Below are positions 36,901-46,541 of a DNA stretch of 64,000 bases, one piece after another. Position 1 is the first letter of the stretch; every line of letters starts with the position of its first letter. Below the pieces are notes generated by a model. The model made no database searches and was not told the DNA's origin. It saw only the letters and a list, made by a program, of their open reading frames with translations. This stretch comes from Saturnia japonica (Eukaryota > Arthropoda > Insecta > Lepidoptera > Saturniidae), in NCBI GenBank assembly GCA_033032175.1, contig CM065325.1, positions 9,266,930 through 9,330,929 of the forward strand, read 5' to 3'. The translations under genes and the position numbers were made by a program.

Positions 36901-39900
36901 TTAGGACTTTTTAATTTGTAAAACTTGTGTTCGTTTTTCTTTATATTTTTGTTACATACGGATCCTCGATCTCAATTTTCAACAGACAAACGTGGAAGCA
37001 TCTATGTTCGATGGTTTTGTTCATAACATCGATGTTTCAATAATATCGATTGTTCCTAACCCAAATAACATTTTCAAGATATATTTACAGTAGTTGTTAA
37101 ATGATGTATATATTTATTTATTCACATGGATGACTAACTCGGCTAAATTAAAAATATTTAAATAACAAAGTATTTTAATAATTTATTAGTCATCACGTTT
37201 AAAAATCTGTTAAATTATAAAAGAATGTGAATAACTGTTTTGCTGCTGGTTACATCTGTCAGGAAATTATTTATTTAATAACAATGGCTAGTAAAAATCT
37301 AAAGAGCAAGAATAATCTTAATTAAAAAAAAGTAGCAAGGACCTTCTAGCCGAAAACACATTAATTTGGAAAGGATCAATATTATACTTCTTACACAACT
37401 CACTGATATATTTGCTTGGCCTCATTATATTTTTCCAGAATATTGTCAGTAATTATATGAAGCAAGTAGAACATATAATAAAGAATGAAGTTACTTTGTC
37501 TGAGACTTTCTTTTTATTGGTGAAAATGTTACAGAGAAGTTAAACGTAATAAGATGAATCGGCATATAACACATCTGTTCATCGATGAAGCGGCGCAGGC
37601 TTGCGAGCCTGCTTGCCTGATACCCATATGTGGACTCCTGTCCAAGCAGGGCACGCTAGTACTGGCCGGTGATCCCCTCCAGCTTGGTCCCGTAGTTATA
37701 TCGCATAATGCTCGGAAACTTGGCCTCGGTTAGTACCATTTAAATAAACGTATACTGTGTTTTTTAATCCCACGGAGTAAACTGACAATCACCAATGTCA
37801 AACTTGAAAATAATGTTGCAATATTTATTTTTGTAGTTTTCTGCTACCATTTAATTTTGTCATTGCCAATCGAAAAAGGGCAGTTTATTCGTCGACAACA
37901 GTGATTAAAACTATCTTTTACTCACAAGTGAATAAAAACTTTTTAAATTCGGAACAAGCACGAATTATACAAATGATGTATAAAGATCAAGTTTTACTTG
38001 ATGATGACTATTATGAATGAAGCTTTGGAAAGAAAGGGAACGAAAGTGAATTCAAAGAAAACGAAAGTTATGGTGTTTGAAAAAGAAAAGAGCATGACAG
38101 AATTAGGTAGAAGCGAAAAAATTTGATGTACCTACGAATACTAAATGAACTTTTATATTTGAACCGATGGTATAATGGGGAATAATATAGGTAGGATAGG
38201 CATAGCTGGGCATTAACTCGTTAATCCCGTAATCGTTAATTAACGAAGTTAACATTTTGATTAACGGATTAACTTTTAAGTTAACTTTTAAAAATGTTAA
38301 CGGACACGTTAACTTCCGTTAATATGCAGAAGTCCGTTAATCGTTAATAAAATGCCGAATAGTTACCGCACGGCACCGACAAGTGCCGGGCGGCGCGTGG
38401 CAGCGAGTGAAACAAAAACGAAACTAGATTTATTTTACCGGCGAGTGCGAGTGAGAAAGAAAACTGCGAAGAGATTTTTTTCGTTTGATCTCTTCATTAC
38501 TTAGCGCCGGTGCTTAGAGTGGCGAGTGTTTTGATTGTTGTTATTATAAATTACTGTCAGTGATCATTTGCGTGTTAATAATTGATAAAGAAGAGTGCAG
38601 TGTACTGTGTAGTAATTTATATAAAACCATATCATGGATGTTGGAAGACATGAAATCGGATCGGATTCCAGCGGTACTGATGAGAATCCATGGCCACATT
38701 TGACTGAGTATGTGAAATTTGTATCCAGATCGGGCCAGCAAATACTTTTTGCGTGAAAGCGTTTTCACAAGTTTTATAACTTTACTGACGCAACGATATA
38801 AAGATGCAATTTTACACATATTAACGAATTAACGATTAACGTTAACTTGCGTTAATTCTTCCGAAATATAACGCTTTAACGTTTAACGAAGCAAATTTTT
38901 TTAATATCGGTTTAACGATTAACGAAGTTAACTATTTGATTAACGGTGCCCGGCTATGAGGATAGTTAAAAAATTGTACTCGCAAACTGTCCCTGCCGAA
39001 GATGGATCCTTTCTTCCAAATTACAAGGTTTTAAGTGTGTGTTCGCGTGGTCAGTCACAACGGCACGATTTTGTCCGAGCGATACGATTCATTTTACGCT
39101 TGATCATTGAAGACTGGCGTGCACGACGATAGGTACGAGATATCGGTTTGACAGAGGAGGGGGACATTATAACATCGATGCACAATAATACAATAAATAG
39201 GCACAAAACACTATGGATGGAAAGTCTATTCACTGAGTGATATAGAAAGGAGAGTAAATGGCGGTAATGTGGTGAATGGGGCGTTGCACACAGAGGTGTG
39301 AACAGCCAGAGAATGTCTACGAAAGCTCGTCTGGCTGTACATGGAGGAGTGTTAGTTCCAACATTCATGTACGGAAGTGAATGTTGGGTGTTGCAGAGAA
39401 ATCATGAAAGTAAAATAAATGCAGTAGAAATGTGATCGCCAAGATGTATGGTTAGTAGTGAAATTGAGTGACAGGATAAGAAATAGTGTGATAAGAGAAA
39501 TATGTGGTGTGAAACAAGATATAGTCACACGGATTGAGAAAGGGATGCTTAGATGGTTTGGTCATGTTGAGAGCATGAATGAAAGAAGAATAACTAAACT
39601 AATTTATAATGCAAGTGTGAATAGAAACGTTGGAAGAGGAAGGCCTAGACGAACGTTCCTCGATCAAATCGAGGACGTTCTGAAGAAAGGTCAGGTCAAG
39701 AGAACTCTAAACCGACGAGCATGCATGAAAAGATTGATGAATGTTGATATGTTTTTACTATGTGTATGGTGGCCGCGATCTTTATTACCGCATATACACC
39801 AATTGATCCCGGAACGCGACAATCTAAAAGAGAATCAGTAATGGGTTTATCACGACGTGTATTGTGGTCGCTATCCTCTGACGCGTCCTTGAAATTTCAC

Positions 39901-42900
39901 TCTAAATTGTAGTCTAATTATCGAATCGCTGCTTAAAAGTTTTCTCCTAGTCAATAGCAAAAAGTAGAGTACCTAACTCGTGAAAAAAAAATTATTCCGG
40001 TCCTTGTATCCCTCGCTACGCTCGTGATTCTACTCTAGAATTCTTCGCTGCTCTCGGGATCCAACTTACTCCCTTGAATTAAATTCCCTCTTTTTCACTT
40101 AGAATTCATTGCTGCTCTCGGTTTCCAACTCACTCCCTTGAATTAAATTCCCTCTTTTTCACTTGTGTAATCTACTATTATACAGTACAATTATTATACT
40201 TTATCGAGGGTTTTTATTTATATACTTATTTATTGAAATACTTTGTGTTACTCAACATTGTACCCAATAATTTACTATTATCATTACATAATTCAGAAAA
40301 CTATAAAAGGTATAATTGGAGAACAAATTAAAAAATAACGCTTCGATAGCCCTGCGAGAGACGCGACGACTGCTTTATTCGATCTTTACATTTGGAGGGT
40401 TCAATATTATTTCAGAAAAACACATATGGTTTTACGATTAGTATCAATCGGTGACATCACTATTTAAAAACAATAAACTAGCTATACATAAATTATCAGT
40501 TTACTCCATGGAAATAAAAAAAACACTATGTTTAAATTAAGAAAATGAAGCATGCATAGAGGATAGGGTGGATCATTGCGTGAATGATTTTGATGCCTGG
40601 AAGTGGTTCCCTCTGTTCGTTATTCCTAAGTTTTTTTTGCTGTTGACCCCTACATTTTTTACTTTTTGTCTTAAAATACACCACGACCATCCTCTACAGT
40701 GCCAACTCAAGCCTAGGTCCGTTTCTCTGCCCTCGGCCCTTGAGCCAAGTAACCGTTCGCGTGATACTCTGACATTGCACCGGAAATTACTAGCTACCAA
40801 CAGACATCATTACACTGCACCACCAGATACTTGCACACCACATAGGTACATAGGTTCTGTAAGGAAACTTTTTTTCTTTAGCTAGTTCGACCAAGTTGCC
40901 AGCTTACTAAATGCTTATACGCATATTTCTCCCTTCCTCCCAGAAGGCAGGAACACGTATATATGTATAGTTAGTTAGATCTAGTATTACAGATAGAGAA
41001 TTAGTTAGATCGTGACTTATTTGCATGTACGGCAACAGCCCAAGCCGAGGTTCAGCTACTTTGGCACCCTTGTGCTTGTTGCCCCGCTTTCGCGGTTCAG
41101 TGCCTTTCGCGCTCGCCCATGAAGCTGTGTCGCGGCTGCGGTGCCACTAGGCCAAGATGAATATAATAAAAATATATTTACTTTAGACGTTTTCTACGTG
41201 GAACAGTATGTGAAAGACCATAACTCTAAATAAGCTGCTCAAGCTTGAAAAAAATGGAACCAAAAATTGCTCTTAAGTTTCATATACTATTCAAGCTACT
41301 ATAAACGTACAAATTAACCAATCAAAATAATAGACGAACAAGAGGCATTCTTGTTAATAAAAAAAGTTAAATAAAAACCGTTTACTGCGACATCGTTTAG
41401 AACAACATGCCGGTTATAATAATAACCTAGAACAAAGGTCCCGGCTGAATGCTATATGACCGCCTTATTAAAAACATTGCTAACGACATTGCTAATAACG
41501 ACATACCTCATAAAACGACCACATTTAACTAATATTTCGGAGAATTAGATCTGTTAGAACGACCGGCTAAGCTGTATTGTAAACTATTTGAATAGGTATC
41601 CACATTTGTCTTCAATGGCTATTAAAATCAGGAAAGAAAACAATAGGATTTAGTTTAGTGTAGGGCCTTTTCTAATTCTTAGAAACAAAACACGTGCATG
41701 CAGTAGAGTCAAAGCCCGCTACCTCATATCTCTTCAGTTAGTTTGTTACTTATCTATTACACAAGACGCACCAAAACTTTTTGGAGTTATTCGTGAAACT
41801 TTCAAAATGTCGCAAAGAAAAAGAAAACAAATTAATATTGAAGAAAAATCGCGTATTATATACAAGCTAGAGAGCGGAATTTCAAACAAAGACTTAGCAA
41901 AAGGAATATGGTGTATCACACTCGACAATTTCAACCATTTGGAAAGAGCAAGAAAAACTCAAACGCTTTATGACAATAATTTTTTGAACATGAAACGAGC
42001 CAGAACAACGAAGCATACGAATATTGAGGAAGCTTTGTTAAAGTGGTTTAAATATCAAAGGGCTAATAATGTGCCAATAAACGGACCGATTCTTCAACAA
42101 AAAGCTAACGATTTTCCTCAACGTTTTGGCGAAGATTTTGTTTGCTCGTCTAGTTGGATTCAACGTTTCCGGGCTCGGCACGGTATTGTCGGCGGGAAAA
42201 TGAGTGGTGAAGCTGCTAGTGTGGATAAGGATACTGTAGAAGAATGGATAACGCAAAAGTGGCCTACATTATTCGAAGGCTACGGACCAGATGAAATTTT
42301 TAACGCAGACGAAACTGGACTTTTTTACAATATGAAACCAGACAAGACTAAAGTTCAAAGGAGAGAATTGTTCGGGAGGAAAAATGTCTAAGACAAGATT
42401 AACGATCATGGTTAAACCAAATATGACAGGATCCTGTAAAAGAAAGCTTTTAGTTATTGGCAAATCTAAGAAACCAAGATGCTTTAAAAACATACTCTCA
42501 CTGCCGGTAACGTATGAAAACAATGTGAAGTCATGGATGACATCGGACATTTTTGAGAGATTGTTAAGAAACTGGGACGCTGAATTGAAAGGAAACAAAC
42601 AGAAAGTTCTACTTTTGGTTGATAACTGTCCTGCTCATCCGGCTGTTATTATTCTAAAATGCATTAAACTTGTGTTCTTACCACCAAATTTTACATCTGT
42701 ATTGCAACCAATGGACCAAGGTGTAATAAGGTGTTTAAAATCTCACTATAGAAGACTGCAAGTGTTTAAGTTAATACAAAACTTTGACAGTAGCGACCAA
42801 AAAAGCTTTACGGTTCTTGATGCCATCTTGATGATATCAGAAGCATGGAAAAACGTTTCACAAAACACTATAGCTAACTGCTTTAACATGCTGGTTTTAA

Positions 42901-45900
42901 AGACCTCTTAATAATAACCTCAGATCATGTGACTGATGATGATGGAGAGGACAATATTTCTCTTGCTCAATTAGCCCAAAATTTACGACCTGCTTTATCT
43001 ACTACTGAAGCAGCAGAGTTCATTGATGTAGATAACTCTATTGCAATTTGCGCACGAGCTACGGAAGATGATATTGTACGAGATGTTCAAGAGGAAGATG
43101 ACGAACAGGAAGACTCTGAAGAACAATTTACTGTACCAACTTTGAATGATGGTATCAATGCTGTTAATGTATTAAGAAAGATTGTTCTTTTTAATGAACA
43201 GTTCCGGATCCACAGCAATTATGACGATACGTTAATTAAAATCCAACGTGAATTACAAAATATCTATGCACAACAGAAGTGTTCCAAACAGACCAAAATT
43301 ACAGATTTTATGCTCACAGAAAAAAAATATGCATTGTACTTATTTGTAATAAACAAAATGTACATAGTTGAATAAATATATTTTTCTCATAATTCCCTAA
43401 CGATTTGTTTGTACTTGCACGATACACATTAAACATCACCGGTTGTTACGACTATCGGTTTTTACGACTGAATATGAGCAGTCCCTTCGATGTCGTTATA
43501 ACAGATTTTGACTGTAATTCAAAAAGATACTGATTACAGAATTTAAATTAATGATAGTTAGGTTTGTTTGAACGATAATGTGGTAATTTAAATAAAACTA
43601 TAAATATCAATTGTGTCCATAGCGAATATTTACCCAAGCCTGACCAGTCACTATAGATGTCTAACAAAATATTGAAATTTATTAGTTTTTCTTGAATTAC
43701 CACATTATCGGTCAGCCCTATTTTGCCGCTTTTGGTTTTCTATACGAGTTATTTGTCAGTAGTTTACTTAGCTTGGATCACGTAATAGATACATTTATTT
43801 GCATAATAGATTTCTGATTTTTATAAACATTCAGGTCTGTCCTTGATGGAGCGGTTGAAGACTACATTCGATATATACAGTGACGCACGAAACGACACCG
43901 AGTACATCGTGATGCTGCGGAACAACTTCAGATCCGATCGTGATATCTTGAAAATACCTAACGACATATTTTACAAAAATCAGCTTGTAGTAAGTTTTTT
44001 ATGTTCAACTACAGGACCATCGCTATTAGTGTATAAAATGGGATGTAACACATAATTAAATTACAAATAATAATTATATAGATATTATACAATAATGTTA
44101 AAATAATCGTAAATAATTAATTCGATATTGAATCTTTTTGTTATGTTTATAGGCTCTAGCCAAGAAAGATGAATTAAGCGGGAAGGATATATTAGGGGAG
44201 AGACCACACAGCCGTGCGATCGTCTTTCACGGAGTGTTGTCCGCAGAACAGCGGATGGGCAAGTCACCAAGGTTAGCAAATACTGGAAATTACTGTTAGT
44301 GGTAAAATGCATGGGAAATTCGAAACTACCTAACAAAATGGTGGATCCAGTTCGAAAGGAACATAAAAATATGTTGTACACAATCACTCATGTTAAATGC
44401 TGTTCCTAGCTGGATTGAAAGCGGTTTAGTGGCAGTTTTGCTAACGTTCATATCTCTAGAGAGTGCATGCGTCGATGGATCCGCCTTTTATATAACATTT
44501 CAATTAAACCTAAGTAAATGTACTGAGCGAAGTACCAAGTTTGAGTAAAACATGGCAGCAGCATTTCCAAGTCAAGGCCTTTTATAACGTTCGCTCAGAA
44601 TGTTTTTTCTCAACCTAGGATTGTTAGCTCACAAAATATTGTTAGTCAAATAATTGAAAATATAAGAATGCGATATAATTATTAAATAGCTAGAGATTAA
44701 AAAATAAATATGTAAATACTTTATTCAAACACTAACTTATAGTAGTACAAGCATACTGCTTGAAGAAACAAACAAATCGGCAAGAAATTATATGAAATAA
44801 TGTTTGCGTGTTGCAGTTATTTTAACAAAATGGAATTGGAAATAGTGCAGAAGTACGTTACGGAACTTGTGTGCAAACATCGTGTGAACCAAGAAGATGT
44901 AGGTGTTGTCACGCCGTACGTTAGACAGGTGAATATACTTTATAAATTGAATGTTACCATTGTTGGCAAAAAAAAATTCCCCTCAATTTGGGGTAAAATC
45001 TATTTTCCTAATACCTTTTTTATTGCTAGCCTTAATAATCCACAGCTAAACATTAAAAAAATCTAGTATTCTTAGTATATTTAGCTCTGCTCTATTATAT
45101 TTTCTCCATTAAGATTTAACATGTTTAATTTGCAGAAAAAAAACATCGGGTTTCACATAGTTATTTTAATTTGCGCAACCTAGACCGTAATTGTTAGGGA
45201 CATTTAAGTATTACCTAAGCAGGCATTTTATATTTTTTCTTAAATTATTATTATTTATTATTATTGCTGACAAATGAAGCGCAGGGAATATTAAATTTTA
45301 TGTAAGATAAAAATATGCATAAAATTATGAAAATGTTTTTCTATATAATATTAGCTAGATTACTATTTCTATTATGATTTTTATTTGTTGAATGAATTTA
45401 TTTTCATATTTTATACTACTAGAAATAAATAAACAAATAAATATAGCACCATTGATTTAAGTTGAAAAAAATTCTAGCTTATTATTTGGGGTACGATGGA
45501 GTTCAAAATTCCCTTATTTTGTTCTAAAATCATTAATTTGCTTACGCAATTCTTGAACACCTCCTTAGAAACCTCATAAACACCTCATACCGATTATAAT
45601 CTAATACTTTCCGTAGGTGTACCACATTAAAACATGGCTACTTGAAAAAGGCTATGACAGAATAGAGGTCGGCACTGTAGAAGCTTTCCAAGGGAAGGAA
45701 AAGAGAGTAATCTTAATATCAACAGTCCGAGCAAACTGTGGCTTACTGGATTACGATGCCAAGTTCCAACTTGGCTTCCTTGTTGACGATAAGGTAACAA
45801 CCATACATTTCTTATTTTTATTGTTTTGTTCTTGTTGTGATAATAATACGGGACTTCATATACATTCAATTTTCAAAAACAAAAAAAATATCAATTAGCT

Positions 45901-46541
45901 AAGCTGTCAACATTCCTTTTATTTTCACGGGCATCTCTTGATTGTGTATAAATTTAATCAGGGATGTTAAACTCCATAACCTTAAACATGACTATCTTAT
46001 ATCCGAAAAAAATACTGAAACTGTAGTCATGTACTTTACACAAAAGTTTTTGATAGGGATGAGTCACATGGGTCACCAAAAATGATTTGTTTAACTAACT
46101 AATAATTATCTAAAATAAAATGTATATTGTTCGAATACTACATTTTCCTGCTAAATGTAATCCATAACTAAAATAATCCGAAACTATCGATCCAGAGCTG
46201 AAATTCTATATATGTAAGATCCCTGAATTAAAATATAATAATTATGGGTTGCTCCCATATCATGCGATTTTTTTTTTCAGAGGTTCAACGTAGCCTTAAC
46301 TCGAGCTAAAGCGAAGGCTATAATAATAGGAAATCCACTTTGCCTTCAGAAAGATGCAAAATGGCGTCAATATATGCAAGAGTGCCGGGAATTCGGTACT
46401 TACCATGGCATTGACAGTGAAGATATAGGGAGAGAAATCGCTGAGAAACAAATAGTACCACTCCTTAAAAATTTACTATCGACTAAAGAATCCAAAAAAC
46501 CTAAAACACAAAAAAAATCTAAAAAGTCAAAATGTAACTAG
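18968..46541 (+). CDS. MOV10/Armitage-family superfamily-1 RNA helicase, complete 19-exon gene
   Basis: Exons: 18968-19068, 22204-22306, 23619-23778, 25151-25329, 25424-25527, 27727-27840, 28144-28240, 29715-29811, 32652-32757, 33570-33740, 34429-34576, 36023-36171, 36515-36649, 37535-37728, 43835-43989, 44153-44271, 44817-44928, 45617-45793, 46281-46541. All introns are GT-AG, phases agree, and the sum is 2682 nt (893 aa). An in-frame TGA at 18950 supports the ATG at 18968. Exon 4's acceptor is weak and its start is the least certain edge. Residues 3-19 form a C-x2-C...H-x5-H finger. The C-terminal half is a Upf1-like helicase: Walker A GPPGTGKT (444-451), DEAAQ (572-576), GDPLQL (600-605), LRNNFRS (647-653), [11 protein letters not shown] (766-776) and [10 protein letters not shown] (808-817), ending in a Lys-rich tail. 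Known family members are ATP-dependent 5'-3' RNA helicases; Armitage/MOV10L1 feed piRNA production and MOV10 restrains retroelements. Which branch this belongs to is not decided by the sequence. Length is slightly below the roughly 1000 aa of vertebrate MOV10. Confidence 0.9.
20424..22020 (+). mobile_element. Tc1-type DNA transposon, full length, in helicase intron 1
   Basis: 1597 bp bounded by TA at 20422-20423 and 22021-22022. The 28-bp terminal inverted repeats (20424-20451 and 21993-22020) read CACACATCAAAAAAGTCTAA and CACTCATCAAAAAAGTCTAA at their outer ends, with one mismatch. One transposase frame lies in the middle. It is the same orientation as the host gene, sitting in the 3.1-kb first intron. 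Confidence 0.92.
20708..21712 (+). pseudogene. Tc1-type DD34E transposase with a single nonsense codon
   Basis: The frame runs from 20708 (an in-frame ATG also lies at 20729) to a natural stop at 21710-21712, interrupted only by TAA at 21533-21535. The N-terminus has a paired-type helix-turn-helix ([20 protein letters not shown], then a second domain with [20 protein letters not shown]). Catalytic residues are D in FSDESRFG, D in MHDNARSH and E in NPIEHAWD, with 34 positions between the last two. The stop falls in [12 protein letters not shown] where family members have Gln, so a CAA-to-TAA change is likely. It removes the catalytic Glu from the product. Everything else appears intact. Confidence 0.9.
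23158..23230 (+). repeat. Degenerate tRNA-like SINE head in helicase intron 2
   Basis: TGGCTCAGTGGTAGTGAG fits an A box, and GGATATGAATCC about 45 bases later is a degenerate B box. The copy is short and worn. A true tRNA gene is excluded because the stems do not pair. Confidence 0.4.
24735..24895 (+). repeat. Dispersed repeat, copy a (in helicase intron 3)
   Basis: Shares GGGAGTTCTTGTGA...TTTATGTACAATAAAC...ACGCAAAATGCCATCAATAT-type sequence with copies at 26105-26345 and 54700-54935. No coding; the class is not identified. Confidence 0.5.
24930..25106 (-). repeat. tRNA-derived SINE, second copy, beside helicase exon 4
   Basis: The minus strand carries a B box (GGTTGGATCCC, one base off) and an A-box-like stretch (GTGGTACAGTGGAAG), with the same body as the SINE at 9430-9600. 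It lies about 45 bp upstream of the proposed exon 4 acceptor, which may explain that site's poor pyrimidine tract. Confidence 0.65.
26105..26345 (+). repeat. Dispersed repeat, copy b (in helicase intron 5)
   Basis: AGTGGCGTCTAACAAGATGG...CCCTTGTTAGA...TGTGAGATCTCA... is matched by the 54.7-kb copy (TCTAACAAGATGGTGGCTCC and following). Intron 5 (25528-27726) otherwise has AT-rich sequence with GTATTGATA/TATCGATA words and no coding exon. Confidence 0.55.
26663..26731. repeat. Perfect 13-bp inverted repeat with 43-bp loop
   Basis: TCAAACTATAATG at 26663-26675 pairs with CATTATAGTTTGA at 26719-26731. It may be the ends of a tiny mobile element or a stable hairpin in the intron RNA. No function is claimed. 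Confidence 0.7.
29945..30475 (+). repeat. Lepidopteran-type CTAATATTATAAA repeat, two nested copies (helicase intron 8)
   Basis: CTACTAATATTATAAAAGCG starts at about 29954 and CTGCTAATATTATAAACGCG at about 30378. Both continue into AAAGATTGTTTG/AAAGTTTGTGTG-GATGGAT, and the second ends GACGAAGTCACGGGCACTAG. I recall this start and end as those of abundant moth/butterfly MITE-like repeats. A fragment also occurs near 1015-1050. Confidence 0.55.
30576..31503. mobile_element. hAT-like non-autonomous element with AATCCCGGGATT motifs
   Basis: The left end has AATCCCGGGATTTCGGGATT at about 30602 and the right end, inverted, AGAAATCCCGGGATTTACGG, with outer ends TAGAGGATT and TAGGGATTGG. No convincing 8-bp duplication and no transposase; the interior is AT-rich. 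It lies in helicase intron 8. Confidence 0.45.
31567..32460 (+). repeat. Pair of related dispersed repeats about 0.7 kb apart (helicase intron 8)
   Basis: 31567-31705 and 32266-32400 share the order CCTAGCCAAG(T)TG..TTTACAATCGTTAA...AACGTTAA..CGTCATCAGATATGTCA...TTCCATA.ATTTT. The second copy runs on to CTAGGCTAGGACCTAGGCCCCC. No coding is supported; the short open frames here are incidental. Confidence 0.45.
32815..33331. mobile_element. Probable hAT-type MITE in helicase intron 9
   Basis: The left end, CAGTGATGTGCCGGAT, and the inverted right end, CTAGAGATGTGCCAAAT, share GATGTGCC. Both run into CCGTATCCATGGATAT/CCGTATCCACGGATAT. Target duplication not found. No coding. Confidence 0.5.
33816..34332 (+). 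repeat. ACTAGCTGTGCCCG-family repeat, copy 3 (helicase intron 10)
   Basis: Starts ACTAGCTGTGCCGCGGCTTC and ends GGCATTACAAACAGACACTT. It aligns along its length with copy 2. It ends about 100 bp upstream of the exon carrying the Walker A motif. Confidence 0.7.
34715..34960 (-). pseudogene. LINE C-terminal fragment in helicase intron 11
   Basis: On the minus strand it reads [17 protein letters not shown] followed by [10 protein letters not shown], the same C-terminal block as in the LINE at 60124-61198 and the fragment at 1440-1830. Short and decayed. Confidence 0.5.
35864..35985 (+). repeat. Common lepidopteran GGTCCGCCTGATGGTAA repeat (helicase intron 11)
   Basis: GGTCCGCCTGATGGTAAACG followed by GTAACCTATGGACGC and a CCCCATTTCCCC block resembles an abundant moth repeat (GGGCCACCTGATGGTAAG...CCATAGACA). 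It is preceded at 35450-35470 by a TATT microsatellite like a LINE tail. Family recalled, not verified. Confidence 0.4.
37955..39770 (+). pseudogene. RTE-like LINE reverse-transcriptase C-terminal region, broken
   Basis: 38012-38095 encodes [20 protein letters not shown], an RTE-type block. After a hAT derivative (38201-38958) come [19 protein letters not shown] (39237 on), [20 protein letters not shown] (39330s), and in 39458-39760 [32 protein letters not shown] and [13 protein letters not shown]. These are the ordered C-terminal motifs of RTE-type polyproteins. Several frameshifts and stops; the catalytic palm is absent. It sits in helicase intron 14. Confidence 0.65.
38201..38958 (+). mobile_element. 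hAT deletion derivative, 758 bp, retaining the start of a transposase
   Basis: Ends are CATAGCTGGGCA and, inverted, CATAGCCGGGCA. Flanks AGGATAGG (38193-38200) and AGGATAGT (38959-38966) agree at 7 of 8 bases. Both arms are packed with GTTAAC/TTAACG words. The centre is GC-richer and has an ATG frame (38634-38756, 40 codons: [10 protein letters not shown]..., then [13 protein letters not shown]) like a hAT transposase N-terminus, then stops. Presumably an internal deletion product mobilised by a full-length relative. Confidence 0.65.
40560..41165 (+). repeat. LINE 3' end with shared 3' UTR block (helicase intron 14)
   Basis: GGGTGGATCATTGCGTGAAT at 40568 matches the C-terminal coding end of the LINE near 60936. 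From 40845 on (ACATAGGTTCTGTAAGGAAA...AGCCGAGGTTCAG...CGCGGCTGCGGTGCC) it matches 49915-50265 and, inverted, 14090-14465. So it is a non-LTR 3' end, possibly a chimera of two families. Confidence 0.5.
41390..43514 (+). mobile_element. pogo/Tigger-type DNA transposon, decayed (helicase intron 14)
   Basis: The right end, inverted, begins CAGTCAAAATCTGTTATAAC followed by GACATCGAAGGGA, the classic pogo/Tigger terminus, and is followed by TA (43515-43516). The left end is degraded: only GCGACATCG at about 41392 and AACCG-like words are recognisable, so the left limit is approximate. Encodes the transposase below. Confidence 0.7.
41807..43375 (+). pseudogene. pogo/Tigger transposase (CENP-B-like DNA-binding, DDE/DDD core), frameshifted
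   Basis: Order: N-terminal CENP-B-type helix-turn-helix ([20 protein letters not shown]), a second DNA-binding domain ([13 protein letters not shown]), then the catalytic core with D in [12 protein letters not shown] in [11 protein letters not shown] and D in LQPMDQGVI, 30 residues between the last two. Four frame changes are visible: near 41899 ([11 protein letters not shown] is readable in another frame) with a return near 41970, an extra G near 42353, and a lost base near 42888. The C-terminus has an acidic run and QTKITDFM (about 43290-43313), like a PCNA-interacting peptide. Product at 43375 stop. Non-functional as it stands. Confidence 0.82.

Noticed and set aside
36780..37070. Possible hAT-type element with ATCGAT-rich ends
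   Set aside because: Ends are only vaguely similar and no target duplication or body was found.
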